Shown piece by piece: positions 44,696 through 53,885 of a DNA stretch of 64,000 bases. The notes beneath the pieces were generated by a model that searched no databases, was not told the origin of the DNA, and was given only the letters and a program-made list of their open reading frames with translations. Origin of the DNA: Flavobacterium hiemivividum (lineage in GTDB: Bacteria; Bacteroidota; Bacteroidia; Flavobacteriales; Flavobacteriaceae); assembly GCF_004349145.1 (NCBI RefSeq), contig NZ_SMFO01000005.1, positions 725-64,724 on the forward strand, read 5' to 3'. The position numbers and the translations under genes are program-made. Within the stretch, counting starts at the first letter, position 1. Every line of letters starts with the position of its first letter.

Positions 44696-47260
44696 ATGAA
44701 AAAAAATATGAAAAAAAATTACACAAAAGTATTATTGTTAAACCTTATCCTATTCTGTACAACTGCGTTTGGACAGACTGTCAATAAATATCCTTATGCC
44801 ACAAACAAGGATTTTTTAACTATTTGGAATGGGGAAGCATACGTTCCTTTTTTCATAAAAGGAACTAATTTAGGAGTTGGTATTCCCGGAACATTCCCAG
44901 GAGAATTGGCTCCCTCTTATGAGCAATATTATCATTGGTTTGAAGAAATGAAAGCGGCGGGTTTCAATTCGTTCCGAATTTACACCTTGCATTATCCACG
45001 TTTTTATAAAGCTTTAAGTGATTATAACAACCTTCATTCTGACAATCCTTTACTTTTTATGCAGGGAGTTTGGCTTGACGAAGAGGCCCCGGGATATAAT
45101 AACGACTTAAATTATCTAACTAACACTTTTCAATTAGAAATTCAGGATAACATAAAAGCTTTGCATGGAGACAACACAATTCCAGAACGATTTGGAAAAG
45201 CTTCCGGTAGTTATACATCTGACGTGTCAAAATGGTGTCTGGCTTATATCATCGGTAGAGAAGTTATGCCGCAAGAAGTTGCAACGACCAATCTTTCAAA
45301 CCCAAATGACACGCAATTTACAGGTAAACATCTTAAAATAGCGAATGCTTCCCCTGCCGAACAGTGGGAAACAAGAATGATGGATTTCGCGCTTGATTTT
45401 GAACAAACTATTTTTGATACACAAAGACCTATTAGTTTTTCAAGCTGGCCCACATTAGACCCATTGACACATACGGGTGAAGTAAATGATCCAGAAGACA
45501 GTCAGCAAATTAATTTGTCTAAAATTGAAATCGTAAACGCTCCATCGGGGATTTTCATGAGCTATCATGCCTATCCGTATTACCCCGACTTCATTGGTAA
45601 TCAGGCTTCTTATCAAAATACTTCTGATAATTTTGGTCCAAATAGCTACAAAGCCTATTTACAAGATCTTAAATCGCATTATACAAAATTCCCATTAATA
45701 ATTGCTGAATATGGCGTTCCTAGTAGTTGGACTACGGCACATTACACATCATCAGGCATGAATCACGGAGGATTTGATGAATATAATCAAGGTCTTACAG
45801 ATATGAGAATTTTACAGTCGATTTTTGACACCCAATGTGGTGGTGGAATCCAATTTTCACTTACAGACGAATGGTTTAAAAGAACTTGGTTAGCAGATCC
45901 TTTGGATTATTCTCCTGAAAGCAGAGTGCTGTGGCAAAACCTTAATTCTGCTGAACAAAATTTTGGTTTATTAAGCTTCGAAAAGCCCTCTCAATTTAAA
46001 ACCTTGAAAGATAACCGCGCAGATGCCGTAACAAAAATAAGTGCAGATGCAAACCTCAAATTTTTAGAAATCAAGCTAGAGCTAAAAGATAATTTTAAAA
46101 CCATCGATGAACTTTGGGTAGCCTTAGACACTTATGATACAACTCTTGGAGAATCTTTGCTTCCTAATGGAGCCAGCATCCCCAACAGAAGTGAATTTGC
46201 CATAAAAATAACCAATCATTCTGCCGAATTGTATGTTACCGAAGCGTATGATACTTTTGGGAACTGGCATAATGTTTCTACAGCAAACCAATTGTACCAT
46301 TCAGTAGCTACTGATGGTAAACCCTGGAATATAGTTAGAGTTAAAAATAACGGTACTAATTCTAATGCTGATATCCAATACATTGGAAAATTACAGGTAA
46401 ATTATGATTTTCAGCCGTATTCCTCTAAAGATGCGGTGACTATTGCCGATAAATCAATCCACATTCGTTTGCCTTGGAACTACATTAATTTTGTAGCTCC
46501 AAACACTAAAACCGTACTAAACGACACCAAAGAAACCCAAGCGAAAGAAGAAATTGTTACTGATGGAATCAAAATAAATGCCTATTACAAGCAAAATTGG
46601 TTTGAGCACGCCGATAGATTTGTTTGGAATGATTGGAATGCGCTTGATTTAAAAAATATTCCAGAGAAAAGAAAAGTTTCTTTTTACGTGATGCAGGACA
46701 ATTTACAGAAATTCAACACTAGTGCCATAAGCGTAAGTGATGAGTACACTTTTAATGATGGTAGTTATCCTGCCTTTATTAATGCTCCTTACGGTTTACT
46801 CAAAAACGACTTTGATTTAGACGGAACAGAAAAAATGACAGTTGTTTTTAAAAATCCTAAAAGCGGAATTTTAACATTACAAACCGATGGTTCTTTTGAA
46901 TATTCTCCTATTCTTAATTTCGTTGGAATAGATACTTTTCAATATGCTATTTATGACGGTTATAGTTTATCTACACCTACCACGGTTGTACTAAATGTTA
47001 AAAAACCTAACCTAAGTATCACTTCCTTTAAAACACGCATAAATGTATATCCAAATCCAGTAGCAGATATTTTAACTGTGGAAGCACCTACAAACTTTGA
47101 TGAGTTGATGATTTTTGATAGCACCGGAAAGAAAATGAATTCATATCCTAATTTCGATCGAACGGCAAACATAAATTTAAGTAATCTTCCAACGGGAATC
47201 TATTATCTTATAGGTATCATAGACGGAAAAACCTCCTCTGCCAAGATCATCAAGAAATAA
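44696..47260 (+). CDS. T9SS-sorted glycoside-hydrolase-like protein
   Basis: This is an 854-residue exported protein with signal peptide ending FCTTAFGQ. Residues about 40-420 look like a (beta/alpha)8 clan-A glycosidase, with candidate acid/base Glu189 (YIIGREVMP) and nucleophile Glu338 (PLIIAEYGVP). A beta-rich middle part follows. A cadherin/Ig-like module at about 690-770 (LLKNDFDLDGTEKMTVVFKN ... GIDTFQYAIYDG) precedes a type A T9SS sorting domain (RINVYPNPVADILTVEA ... LPTGIYYLIGI). The protein should be displayed on or released from the cell surface. Position after synthase and exporter suggests trimming of the exported polymer, as PgaB or BcsZ do. The GH family is not assigned. Met at 44708 is an alternative start. 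Confidence 0.85.
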   Translation: MKKNMKKNYTKVLLLNLILFCTTAFGQTVNKYPYATNKDFLTIWNGEAYVPFFIKGTNLGVGIPGTFPGELAPSYEQYYHWFEEMKAAGFNSFRIYTLHYPRFYKALSDYNNLHSDNPLLFMQGVWLDEEAPGYNNDLNYLTNTFQLEIQDNIKALHGDNTIPERFGKASGSYTSDVSKWCLAYIIGREVMPQEVATTNLSNPNDTQFTGKHLKIANASPAEQWETRMMDFALDFEQTIFDTQRPISFSSWPTLDPLTHTGEVNDPEDSQQINLSKIEIVNAPSGIFMSYHAYPYYPDFIGNQASYQNTSDNFGPNSYKAYLQDLKSHYTKFPLIIAEYGVPSSWTTAHYTSSGMNHGGFDEYNQGLTDMRILQSIFDTQCGGGIQFSLTDEWFKRTWLADPLDYSPESRVLWQNLNSAEQNFGLLSFEKPSQFKTLKDNRADAVTKISADANLKFLEIKLELKDNFKTIDELWVALDTYDTTLGESLLPNGASIPNRSEFAIKITNHSAELYVTEAYDTFGNWHNVSTANQLYHSVATDGKPWNIVRVKNNGTNSNADIQYIGKLQVNYDFQPYSSKDAVTIADKSIHIRLPWNYINFVAPNTKTVLNDTKETQAKEEIVTDGIKINAYYKQNWFEHADRFVWNDWNALDLKNIPEKRKVSFYVMQDNLQKFNTSAISVSDEYTFNDGSYPAFINAPYGLLKNDFDLDGTEKMTVVFKNPKSGILTLQTDGSFEYSPILNFVGIDTFQYAIYDGYSLSTPTTVVLNVKKPNLSITSFKTRINVYPNPVADILTVEAPTNFDELMIFDSTGKKMNSYPNFDRTANINLSNLPTGIYYLIGIIDGKTSSAKIIKK

Positions 47261-47355
47261 GATTTAATTCATTTATTAAAAAAAAGGAAAAAGCTTTTGT
47301 ATATAATTTTGAAAGCTATTTTATACTTTGTCAAGTCATCATAAAAGTTGACAAT

Positions 47356-47390
47356 ATTGAGCTCGATACTATATCGGGCTCAATCTTTTT
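47356..47390 (+). terminator. Terminator of the exopolysaccharide-type cluster
   Basis: ATTGAGCTCGATA (47356-47368) pairs with TATCGGGCTCAAT (47372-47384, with one G-U), followed by CTTTTTTATA. Confidence 0.85.
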
Positions 47391-47478
47391 TATATCCACT
47401 TTAATTAATTTATCATTAATCTATTAGCTCAAAATGAAACCATTACCATTGTAAATAGGAGTATCCTTAAAAATAACG

Positions 47479-47486
47479 TACCTTTG
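47479..47486 (+). promoter_or_regulatory. -7 box of the DEAD-box helicase gene
   Basis: TACCTTTG matches TAnnTTTG, 16 bases before the ATG at 47503. A -33 TTG at the right spacing is not seen. Confidence 0.5.
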
Positions 47487-47502
47487 CAAAAAATTTAAGC
47501 AA

Positions 47503-48855
47503 ATGACCACTTTCGAGCAATTCAACCTTCCTAAATCTGTACAAAAAGCAATAGATGATTTAGGGTTTACAACGCCTACTCCTATTCAGGAAAAAACTTT
47601 TTCTGTGATAATGTCAGGTCGTGATATGATGGGAATTGCACAAACGGGAACGGGTAAAACATTTGCCTATTTATTACCCTTATTAAAATTATACAAATTT
47701 CTTCCGGGGCACACTCCTAAAATTGTGATACTTGTGCCTACGCGTGAACTTGTGGTTCAAGTAGTAGAGGAGGTAGAAAAATTAACGAAATACATGTCAG
47801 TTCGTACTGTTGGTATTTTTGGTGGTGTAAACATCAACACTCAAAAAACAACAATTTATCAAGGTTGCGACATACTGGTAGGAACACCGGGAAGGATAAT
47901 GGATTTAACATTAGACAATGTTATTCGTTTTGAAGAAATGCAAAAACTGGTTATCGATGAGTTCGACGAAATGTTGAATTTAGGATTCCGTACTCAGTTG
48001 ACTGCTATTTTAGCGATGATGCCTAAAAAACGTCAGAACATATTATTTTCTGCTACGATGACTGACGAAGTAGACGCTATATTAAATGACTACTTCGATT
48101 ATCCCGAAGAAGTTACTCTTTCGGCATCTGGAACTCCATTGGAAAACATTCAACAAGTATCGTATCATGCAGTTAACTTTAATACTAAAGTAAACTTGCT
48201 TAAACACTTGTTAGAAGAAAATGAAGACATGAGTCGTGTGTTGATTTTCGTAAACAACAAGAAAATATCTGATATGCTTCACGTACGTATCGATGAAGAT
48301 TTTGCAGATCAATTTGGAGTAATTCACTCAAACAAATCTCAAAATTATCGTCTAAGTACGATGGCTTCTTTCCAAGAAGGAAATCTTCGCGGACTTATCA
48401 CTACCGATATTATGGCCAGAGGTTTAGATATTTCGAATATTACCCATGTTATCAACTTCGAAATGCCTGCAATGCCAGAATTATACATGCACCGTATAGG
48501 TAGAACGGGACGTGCTGATAAAACAGGAAAAGCAATTAGTTTTGTTGCTCCCAGAGAGGAAGAAGCTAAAGTGGAAATCGAAGTTCTAATGAACATGGAA
48601 TTACCTATTGAGGCATTCCCTGAAGCAGTAGAAGTTTCGGCTAAGTTAATTGAGCCCGAAAAAGAACGTCAAGTTGTTAAGTTCTTAATGAAAAAGAAAA
48701 CACTTGATGGAGATGGTGCTTTCCAAGAAAAAAGTAAAAAGAATAAGAAAGTCAATTTGGGTGGACCTGGAGTTACCAAGAAAAAAACTCATGGATCTGT
48801 CAATCGTAACATGCTAAAAACGAGAGACAAAAAGCGAAAAGACAAGAAAAAATAG
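47503..48855 (+). CDS. DEAD-box RNA helicase (motif II DEFD)
   Basis: This is a 450-residue protein. The N-terminus carries a Q motif (FNLPKSVQKAIDDLGFTTPTPIQE). The helicase core follows: motif I AQTGTGKT, Ia PTRELVVQ, Ib TPGRI, motif II VIDEFDEML, motif III SATMT and motif VI HRIGRTGR. A basic, Lys-rich tail (about 405-450) should bind RNA. Motif II reads DEFD instead of DEAD; Asp and Glu for Mg-ATP are kept, so activity is expected. The likely role is rRNA or mRNA remodelling in the cytoplasm. It is monocistronic with its own -7 box. Confidence 0.92.
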   Translation: MTTFEQFNLPKSVQKAIDDLGFTTPTPIQEKTFSVIMSGRDMMGIAQTGTGKTFAYLLPLLKLYKFLPGHTPKIVILVPTRELVVQVVEEVEKLTKYMSVRTVGIFGGVNINTQKTTIYQGCDILVGTPGRIMDLTLDNVIRFEEMQKLVIDEFDEMLNLGFRTQLTAILAMMPKKRQNILFSATMTDEVDAILNDYFDYPEEVTLSASGTPLENIQQVSYHAVNFNTKVNLLKHLLEENEDMSRVLIFVNNKKISDMLHVRIDEDFADQFGVIHSNKSQNYRLSTMASFQEGNLRGLITTDIMARGLDISNITHVINFEMPAMPELYMHRIGRTGRADKTGKAISFVAPREEEAKVEIEVLMNMELPIEAFPEAVEVSAKLIEPEKERQVVKFLMKKKTLDGDGAFQEKSKKNKKVNLGGPGVTKKKTHGSVNRNMLKTRDKKRKDKKK

Positions 48856-48866
48856 TCCCAGTATTT

Positions 48867-48907
48867 AGTTATCAGTGGCCAGGCAATTGGTCCGACCACT
48901 GATAACT
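48867..48907. terminator. Inverted repeat between convergent helicase and lactonase genes
   Basis: AGTTATCAGTGG (48867-48878) pairs perfectly with CCACTGATAACT (48896-48907). The poor T tract makes it a hairpin-type transcript end for both strands rather than a classical terminator. Confidence 0.6.
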
Positions 48908-48912
48908 GAAAA

Positions 48913-50022
48913 CTACTTTACAAAAACCAAGCAAACGGGAGCACACAACTCTATTTTTTTTCCAGTGTCTGTAAGCGCGCCAGTAGTTTTATCCCTTTTA
49001 AAAATTACAACATCATTTGTATATTGATGCGCAACCAAAAGAAAATTACCACTTGGATCAATCGCAAAATTCCGAGGTCCTTTCCCCATAGTACTTGTTT
49101 GACCTTTTGATTCTAATTTTCCGTTTTTAAGGATTTTAAAAATCGAAATGTCATTTGCTGTTCCACGATTAGAGGCATACAAATATTTACCATCTGGTGA
49201 AATATGAATGTCAGCTGCACCATTTTTTCCTTTAAAATCTTTTGCAACAACAGTAGCTTCATCAATTTTTTTCAATTTTCCATTCGAATACTTGAAAACA
49301 GTCAATGCTCCATCTAATTCTTGCAGTAAATAAACGTATTTTCCGTTTTTGCTAAAGGTTAAATGTCGTGGTCCGCTTCCTGCTTTTACGGAAACGCTAT
49401 CTTTTATTTTTAGAGTTTCAGAAACAGAATTTGGATTGTACTTATAGGTATAAACCATGTCATTCCCTAAATCATTAGCCAAAACATATTTCTTATCTGG
49501 AGAAAAATACACCATGTGTGCGTGAGGATTTTTCTGGGTTTTTCCATCTTTCGCTTTTCTCAAATGCGAAACTACTTGTTTGGCTTCGGTTAGACTTCCA
49601 TCACCATTTTTCCCAAAAACGGATATATTCCCACCTGAATAATTAGCAACGATTACATTTTTATCGTCATTAATAATGTAACAAGGATCAGCTCCCTTAG
49701 AACTTTGTTGATTTATAAAATTTAATTTTCCGCTCGAAGGATCGAATCCAAAAGAACTCACACCACTTTCGGCCCCATTTTCATTTACAGCATATACATA
49801 ATTATTATCATTCGAAACAGTCAAATAACTTGGATTCACAACGTTTTCAGAAGTGTTTTTCAAATTAAAACTTCCTGTATCCGAATCAAAATCATAAACA
49901 TATATTCCTTTGCTGTCGCACTTATTCGTATAAGTTCCTATTACCAAATTGAATTTAGAATCCTGTGCTTGAGTACTACTGGAAATTAAAACGATCAGTA
50001 ATGTTATAAATTGTTTTTTCAT
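48913..50022 (-). CDS. Secreted lactonase-family seven-bladed beta-propeller protein
   Basis: This 369-residue protein has signal peptide MKKQFITLLIVLISSSTQA and repeated blade motifs (NLVIGTYTNKCDSKGIYVYDFD, YLTVSNDNNYVYAVNENG, HMVYFSPDKKYVLANDLG, PRHLTFSKNGKYVYLLQEL, ADIHISPDGKYLYASNRG, PRNFAIDPSGNFLLVAHQ). These define the lactonase family (Pfam Lactonase, 6-phosphogluconolactonase YbhE type). Export makes a role in sugar-phosphate metabolism unlikely; the natural lactone is unknown. It is monocistronic. Confidence 0.9.
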   Translation of the reverse strand: MKKQFITLLIVLISSSTQAQDSKFNLVIGTYTNKCDSKGIYVYDFDSDTGSFNLKNTSENVVNPSYLTVSNDNNYVYAVNENGAESGVSSFGFDPSSGKLNFINQQSSKGADPCYIINDDKNVIVANYSGGNISVFGKNGDGSLTEAKQVVSHLRKAKDGKTQKNPHAHMVYFSPDKKYVLANDLGNDMVYTYKYNPNSVSETLKIKDSVSVKAGSGPRHLTFSKNGKYVYLLQELDGALTVFKYSNGKLKKIDEATVVAKDFKGKNGAADIHISPDGKYLYASNRGTANDISIFKILKNGKLESKGQTSTMGKGPRNFAIDPSGNFLLVAHQYTNDVVIFKRDKTTGALTDTGKKIELCAPVCLVFVK

Positions 50023-50190
50023 TTTTGTAAATTATATTTTAAGGCTAAAATACATAATATATGGCAGTCTATTTATTACGTTCCAAGAATATAAAGTCAA
50101 TAAAAATGTCATTTGTTAAAAAGTGAAAGAAAAAGTGAATCTTAACCGAAAATTTTAAACAATAGCATCATGCAACTGTGTACAAATTTG

Positions 50191-50198
50191 TATTTTTG
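50191..50198 (+). promoter_or_regulatory. -7 box of the BatA gene
   Basis: TATTTTTG matches TAnnTTTG and lies 50 bases before the ATG at 50249. No good -33 box is seen. Confidence 0.45.
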
Positions 50199-50248
50199 AT
50201 TCAATCTTCATTGAGAATATAATCCAATGCAGCTAACTCGATCAAAGA

Positions 50249-52177
50249 ATGCAATTTAAACATCCCGAAATTTTATACTTTCTCTTGTTGCTGATTGTAC
50301 CAATTTTGGTTCATTTATTTCAATTTCGTCGTTTTAAAAAAGAATATTTTACAAACGTACAATTCCTCGCAGCCCTTTCTGTCCAAACTAGAAAAAGTTC
50401 GAAAATAAAAAAATGGTTGCTTCTAAGTTGCCGATTATTATTACTTAGCTGTATCATTTTAGCTTTTGCTCAACCCTTTTTTGAAGCCAAAGACAAGCTA
50501 AATGCAAACAATGAAATGTATATTATTTTAGACAATTCATTTAGTATGCAGGCTAAAGGCAAAAAAGGCGAATTACTAAAGCGCGCCGTTCAGGAATTAC
50601 TGGAAGATACTCCCGAAAACACTAATTTCTCATTGCTTACAAATTCTGAAGACTTTTGGGATACTGATATTAAATCCATTCGTACGGAACTCCAAAACTT
50701 GAAATACAGTGCTACGCCGTTTCAACTAGATCGCATAATGACAAAAGTAAAAGCTCATAAATCTGCTTTTAAGAAAGATATTGTCATTATCACAGATGGC
50801 ATCGGTCTTACCGAAAAACAATTCAAAAACCGGGATAAAAATGATGTTCCTTATTTTATAATCCCGAAGTCAGAACAAAAGAATAATACTTCAATTGACA
50901 GCGTTTATATCAATGATATCTCAGATAATTTCTATGATATCGCAGTTGAATTATCGCATCATGGTGCTGATTTGAATGCGGTTCCTATAGCGATTTACAA
51001 CCAAAATAAACTGGTTGCAAAAACCGCTGTTAACTTCGAAACCAACAAAAAAAGCATCAATTTCACAATCCCTAAACAGCCTTTTCATGGTTATATCTCC
51101 ATCATTGATAACGGTCTAAGCTATGACAATACCTTATATTTCACTATTTCAAAAATAAAAAAGACGAATGTCATAAGCATTGGCGCCGCCGAAAAAAGCA
51201 ACTTTTTAAGTCGGATTTATACGGATGGTGAGTTTAATTTCACCAATTCTACAATTGGCTCATTAGATTACAACAGTATTGATAAACAAGATGTCATTAT
51301 TTTAAATGAACTCGATGCAATTCCGCAAGCGCTCCAGACAACTTTAAAGTCATTTGTAGAAAAAGGCGGCAGTCTTATCGTTATTCCATCAGAGAAAGAT
51401 ACTGCAGCAAATTTGAATCAGTTTCTAGGTGATTTTGGAGGCATCCAATTTAAATCTTTTGAAGTTGGAGAGAAACTAATCACGAAAATCAATTTCAATC
51501 ATCCGTTGTTTAAATCTGTTTTTGAAAATAAAATTACTAATTTTCAATATCCAAAAACAAGCGGTTCCTTTTCATTATCAAATTCAAATCCGGCCGCGCT
51601 TTATAATGACGATCAAAGTGCATTTTTAACGGCTTTGCCCAATGCAATTTCTAGTGTCTATGTTTTTTCAGCACCTATAAACACTACAAATTCAAACTTT
51701 CAACAATCTCCGCTTATCGTTCCCACTTTTTATAAAATGGCAATGAACAATCAGCCAAAAGGAATAAACGCACTAACTATCGGGAATACAAATCCATATT
51801 TAGTGGATGTAGCTTTATCGAAAGATGCAATTCTTACGGTAAAAAATGCTGCTGAAAATTTCATCCCGATTCAGCAAATCATAAATAGCAAAGTGAAATT
51901 AACGTTTAATGATTATCCAGAAGAAGCTGGGAATTACGGAATTTATAACCAAAAGGAATTTGTAGAAAACATCAGTTTTAACTTCGATAGAACCGAAAGT
52001 GACCTTAGCGCTGTCAATGAAAACGTACTTTCTAGATACAAAACAATAGATTCAGTAGCAAAAGTATTTGATACTTTACAAACCAACCGATTGGATAATC
52101 AAATTTGGAAATGGTTTGTTATCTTTGCACTGCTCTTTCTAGTCACTGAAATGGCAATCATCCGATTCCTGAAATAA
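50249..52177 (+). CDS. BatA/VWA-domain membrane protein
   Basis: This is a 642-residue protein. The N-terminal BatA domain has two helices with the conserved VHLFQFRRFKKEYFTNVQFL between them. A second helix (LLLLSCIILAFAQPFF) and a VWA-like domain with an intact MIDAS start (IILDNSFSMQAKGK) follow. A large extracytoplasmic region and a final helix (WFVIFALLFLVTEMAIIRFL) complete it. In Bacteroidota such proteins belong to the Bat/aerotolerance group, often beside MoxR ATPases, but none is here. The pseudo-dihydroorotase gene follows after 45 bases. Confidence 0.88.
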   Translation: MQFKHPEILYFLLLLIVPILVHLFQFRRFKKEYFTNVQFLAALSVQTRKSSKIKKWLLLSCRLLLLSCIILAFAQPFFEAKDKLNANNEMYIILDNSFSMQAKGKKGELLKRAVQELLEDTPENTNFSLLTNSEDFWDTDIKSIRTELQNLKYSATPFQLDRIMTKVKAHKSAFKKDIVIITDGIGLTEKQFKNRDKNDVPYFIIPKSEQKNNTSIDSVYINDISDNFYDIAVELSHHGADLNAVPIAIYNQNKLVAKTAVNFETNKKSINFTIPKQPFHGYISIIDNGLSYDNTLYFTISKIKKTNVISIGAAEKSNFLSRIYTDGEFNFTNSTIGSLDYNSIDKQDVIILNELDAIPQALQTTLKSFVEKGGSLIVIPSEKDTAANLNQFLGDFGGIQFKSFEVGEKLITKINFNHPLFKSVFENKITNFQYPKTSGSFSLSNSNPAALYNDDQSAFLTALPNAISSVYVFSAPINTTNSNFQQSPLIVPTFYKMAMNNQPKGINALTIGNTNPYLVDVALSKDAILTVKNAAENFIPIQQIINSKVKLTFNDYPEEAGNYGIYNQKEFVENISFNFDRTESDLSAVNENVLSRYKTIDSVAKVFDTLQTNRLDNQIWKWFVIFALLFLVTEMAIIRFLK

Positions 52178-52222
52178 TTAATTGTTTTTGGACTCCACAA
52201 AACAAAAAAATAGTCTCTATAT

Positions 52223-53479
52223 ATGAAATTTATCCTCCGAAGCGCCAAAATTATCGATTCAAACAGTCCTTTTCACAACAAGACAGTAGATATTTTAATT
52301 GTAGATGGTTTTATAAAAAAAATAGCTACTTCCCTTCCCAATGCAGACAAAACCGAAGAAATAAAATTGGACAATCTCCATGTATCACAAGGCTGGTTTG
52401 ACAGTAGCGTTTCATTGGGCGAACCCGGTTATGAAGAAAGAGAAACGATTGCGAATGGATTAAATGTTGCTGCAAAAAGTGGTTTTACAGCTATCGCTTT
52501 GCAACCCAACTCCTTCCCTATTATTGATAATCAATCGCAAGTGAACTTTGTTCAGAATAAAGCGATGGAAAGTGCTACACAGCTTTTCGCTATTGGAGCT
52601 TTAACAAAAGGAAGTGAAGGAAAAGACATGGCTGAGATCTATGACATGAAAAAATGCGGAGCAGTTGCCTTTGGAGATTATAATAAAAGCCAAGACAATG
52701 CTAATTTGCTAAAAATTGCCTTACAATATGTTCAGGATTTCGACGGATTGGTAATTGCTTTTCCGCAAGATGAAAAAATAAAAGGTCAAGGTGTGGTTAA
52801 CGAAGGAATCGTTTCCACTCGATTAGGATTAAAAGGAATTCCAAATCTTGCCGAAGAATTACAAATAGCGAGAAATTTATTTTTATTAGAATATACTGGC
52901 GGTAAATTGCACATTCCTACTGTTTCTACAGCCAAATCAGTTCAATTAATAAAAGAAGCAAAAGCAAAAGGATTGCAGGTTAGCTGCAGCGTAGCCGTAC
53001 ATCATTTAGTAATGACTGATGAAAAACTAGAAGGTTTTGACACCCGATTTAAAGTTTCGCCTCCATTACGCATGGAGACAGATCGCAAAGCGTTGCTCAA
53101 TGCAGTAAAAGATAACGCCATCGATATGATTACCTCTGACCACAATCCTATCGATATCGAACATAAGAAAATGGAGTTTGATATGGCCAAAAATGGAACT
53201 ATAGGTTTAGAAAGTGCATTTGGCGCTTTGATGACCGTTTTACCATTAGAAACAGTCGTAGAAAAATTGACTTCAGGTAAAGTAGTTTTTGGTATTGAAA
53301 GCTATCCTATTGAAGAAGGAGCCAAAGCAAATTTGAGTTTATTCACACCAGAAGGAAAAGGCGTTTTCACCAAAGCAGCTATCTTATCTAAATCTAAAAA
53401 CTCAGCATTTTTAGGTACCGAAACAAAAGGAAAAGTTTACGGAATTGTAAACCAAGGAAAATTAATAGTATCACAATAA
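52223..53479 (+). CDS. Dihydroorotase homologue lacking metal-binding histidines
   Basis: This 418-residue amidohydrolase-fold protein aligns by eye with class I dihydroorotases (GFTAIALQPNSFPIIDNQSQ, GLKGIPNLAEELQIARNLFL, SDHNPID). The DxHxHLREPG metal and substrate motif reads DSSVSLGEPG (residues 60-69), with Ser62 and Ser64 for both His and Gly66 for the substrate Arg. A further metal His, in the HxxHVST motif, is Thr233 (HIPTVST). Asp306 and His307 remain. The protein is probably catalytically inactive, like the non-catalytic DHOase partners of some aspartate transcarbamoylases, though no pyrB is nearby. It is seven bases from the next gene. Confidence 0.9.
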   Translation: MKFILRSAKIIDSNSPFHNKTVDILIVDGFIKKIATSLPNADKTEEIKLDNLHVSQGWFDSSVSLGEPGYEERETIANGLNVAAKSGFTAIALQPNSFPIIDNQSQVNFVQNKAMESATQLFAIGALTKGSEGKDMAEIYDMKKCGAVAFGDYNKSQDNANLLKIALQYVQDFDGLVIAFPQDEKIKGQGVVNEGIVSTRLGLKGIPNLAEELQIARNLFLLEYTGGKLHIPTVSTAKSVQLIKEAKAKGLQVSCSVAVHHLVMTDEKLEGFDTRFKVSPPLRMETDRKALLNAVKDNAIDMITSDHNPIDIEHKKMEFDMAKNGTIGLESAFGALMTVLPLETVVEKLTSGKVVFGIESYPIEEGAKANLSLFTPEGKGVFTKAAILSKSKNSAFLGTETKGKVYGIVNQGKLIVSQ

Positions 53480-53485
53480 TACAAC

Positions 53486-53812
53486 ATGAACAATACAATT
53501 GAAAAAGGAAAGACGGCAGCGATTACAAGCTATATTTTAGGTATAGGGGTTTTTATCGCCATGTCCATGAACTCTGAAGATAAAAATACATTTGCTTCAT
53601 TTCATATCCGCCAAGGACTAGGAATTACTCTTACATTCATATCACTGGGTTTAATTATCAGTAATTTTAATAGCCTACTTATTTCGGCACCAATGTGGAT
53701 TTGCGTTTCTGTACTGTGGTCTTATGGTATTTTCAGCGCGATAAAAGGAGAAACAAAACCAATGCCTCTTGTAGGTGAGCTTTTCCAAAAATGGTTTTCG
53801 AATATCTCTTAA
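53486..53812 (+). CDS. Tic20/DUF4870-like small membrane protein
   Basis: This 108-residue protein has three to four hydrophobic segments (ITSYILGIGVFIAMSM, LGITLTFISLGLIISN, APMWICVSVLWSYGIFSA) and the family feature NTFASFHIRQGLGI, as in DUF4870/Tic20-like proteins. The function in bacteria is unknown. It starts six bases after the dihydroorotase homologue and should share its transcript. Confidence 0.8.
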   Translation: MNNTIEKGKTAAITSYILGIGVFIAMSMNSEDKNTFASFHIRQGLGITLTFISLGLIISNFNSLLISAPMWICVSVLWSYGIFSAIKGETKPMPLVGELFQKWFSNIS

Positions 53813-53838
53813 ATATTAATTTCAAAAATTCCTCAACT

Positions 53839-53870
53839 ATGTCAATGTTTAAAGCTTTGACATGGTTTTT
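53839..53870 (+). terminator. Weak terminator
   Basis: ATGTCAA (53839-53845) pairs with TTGACAT (53857-53863), followed by GG and a T run. Confidence 0.5.
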
Positions 53871-53885
53871 TAAACATAAACCATA

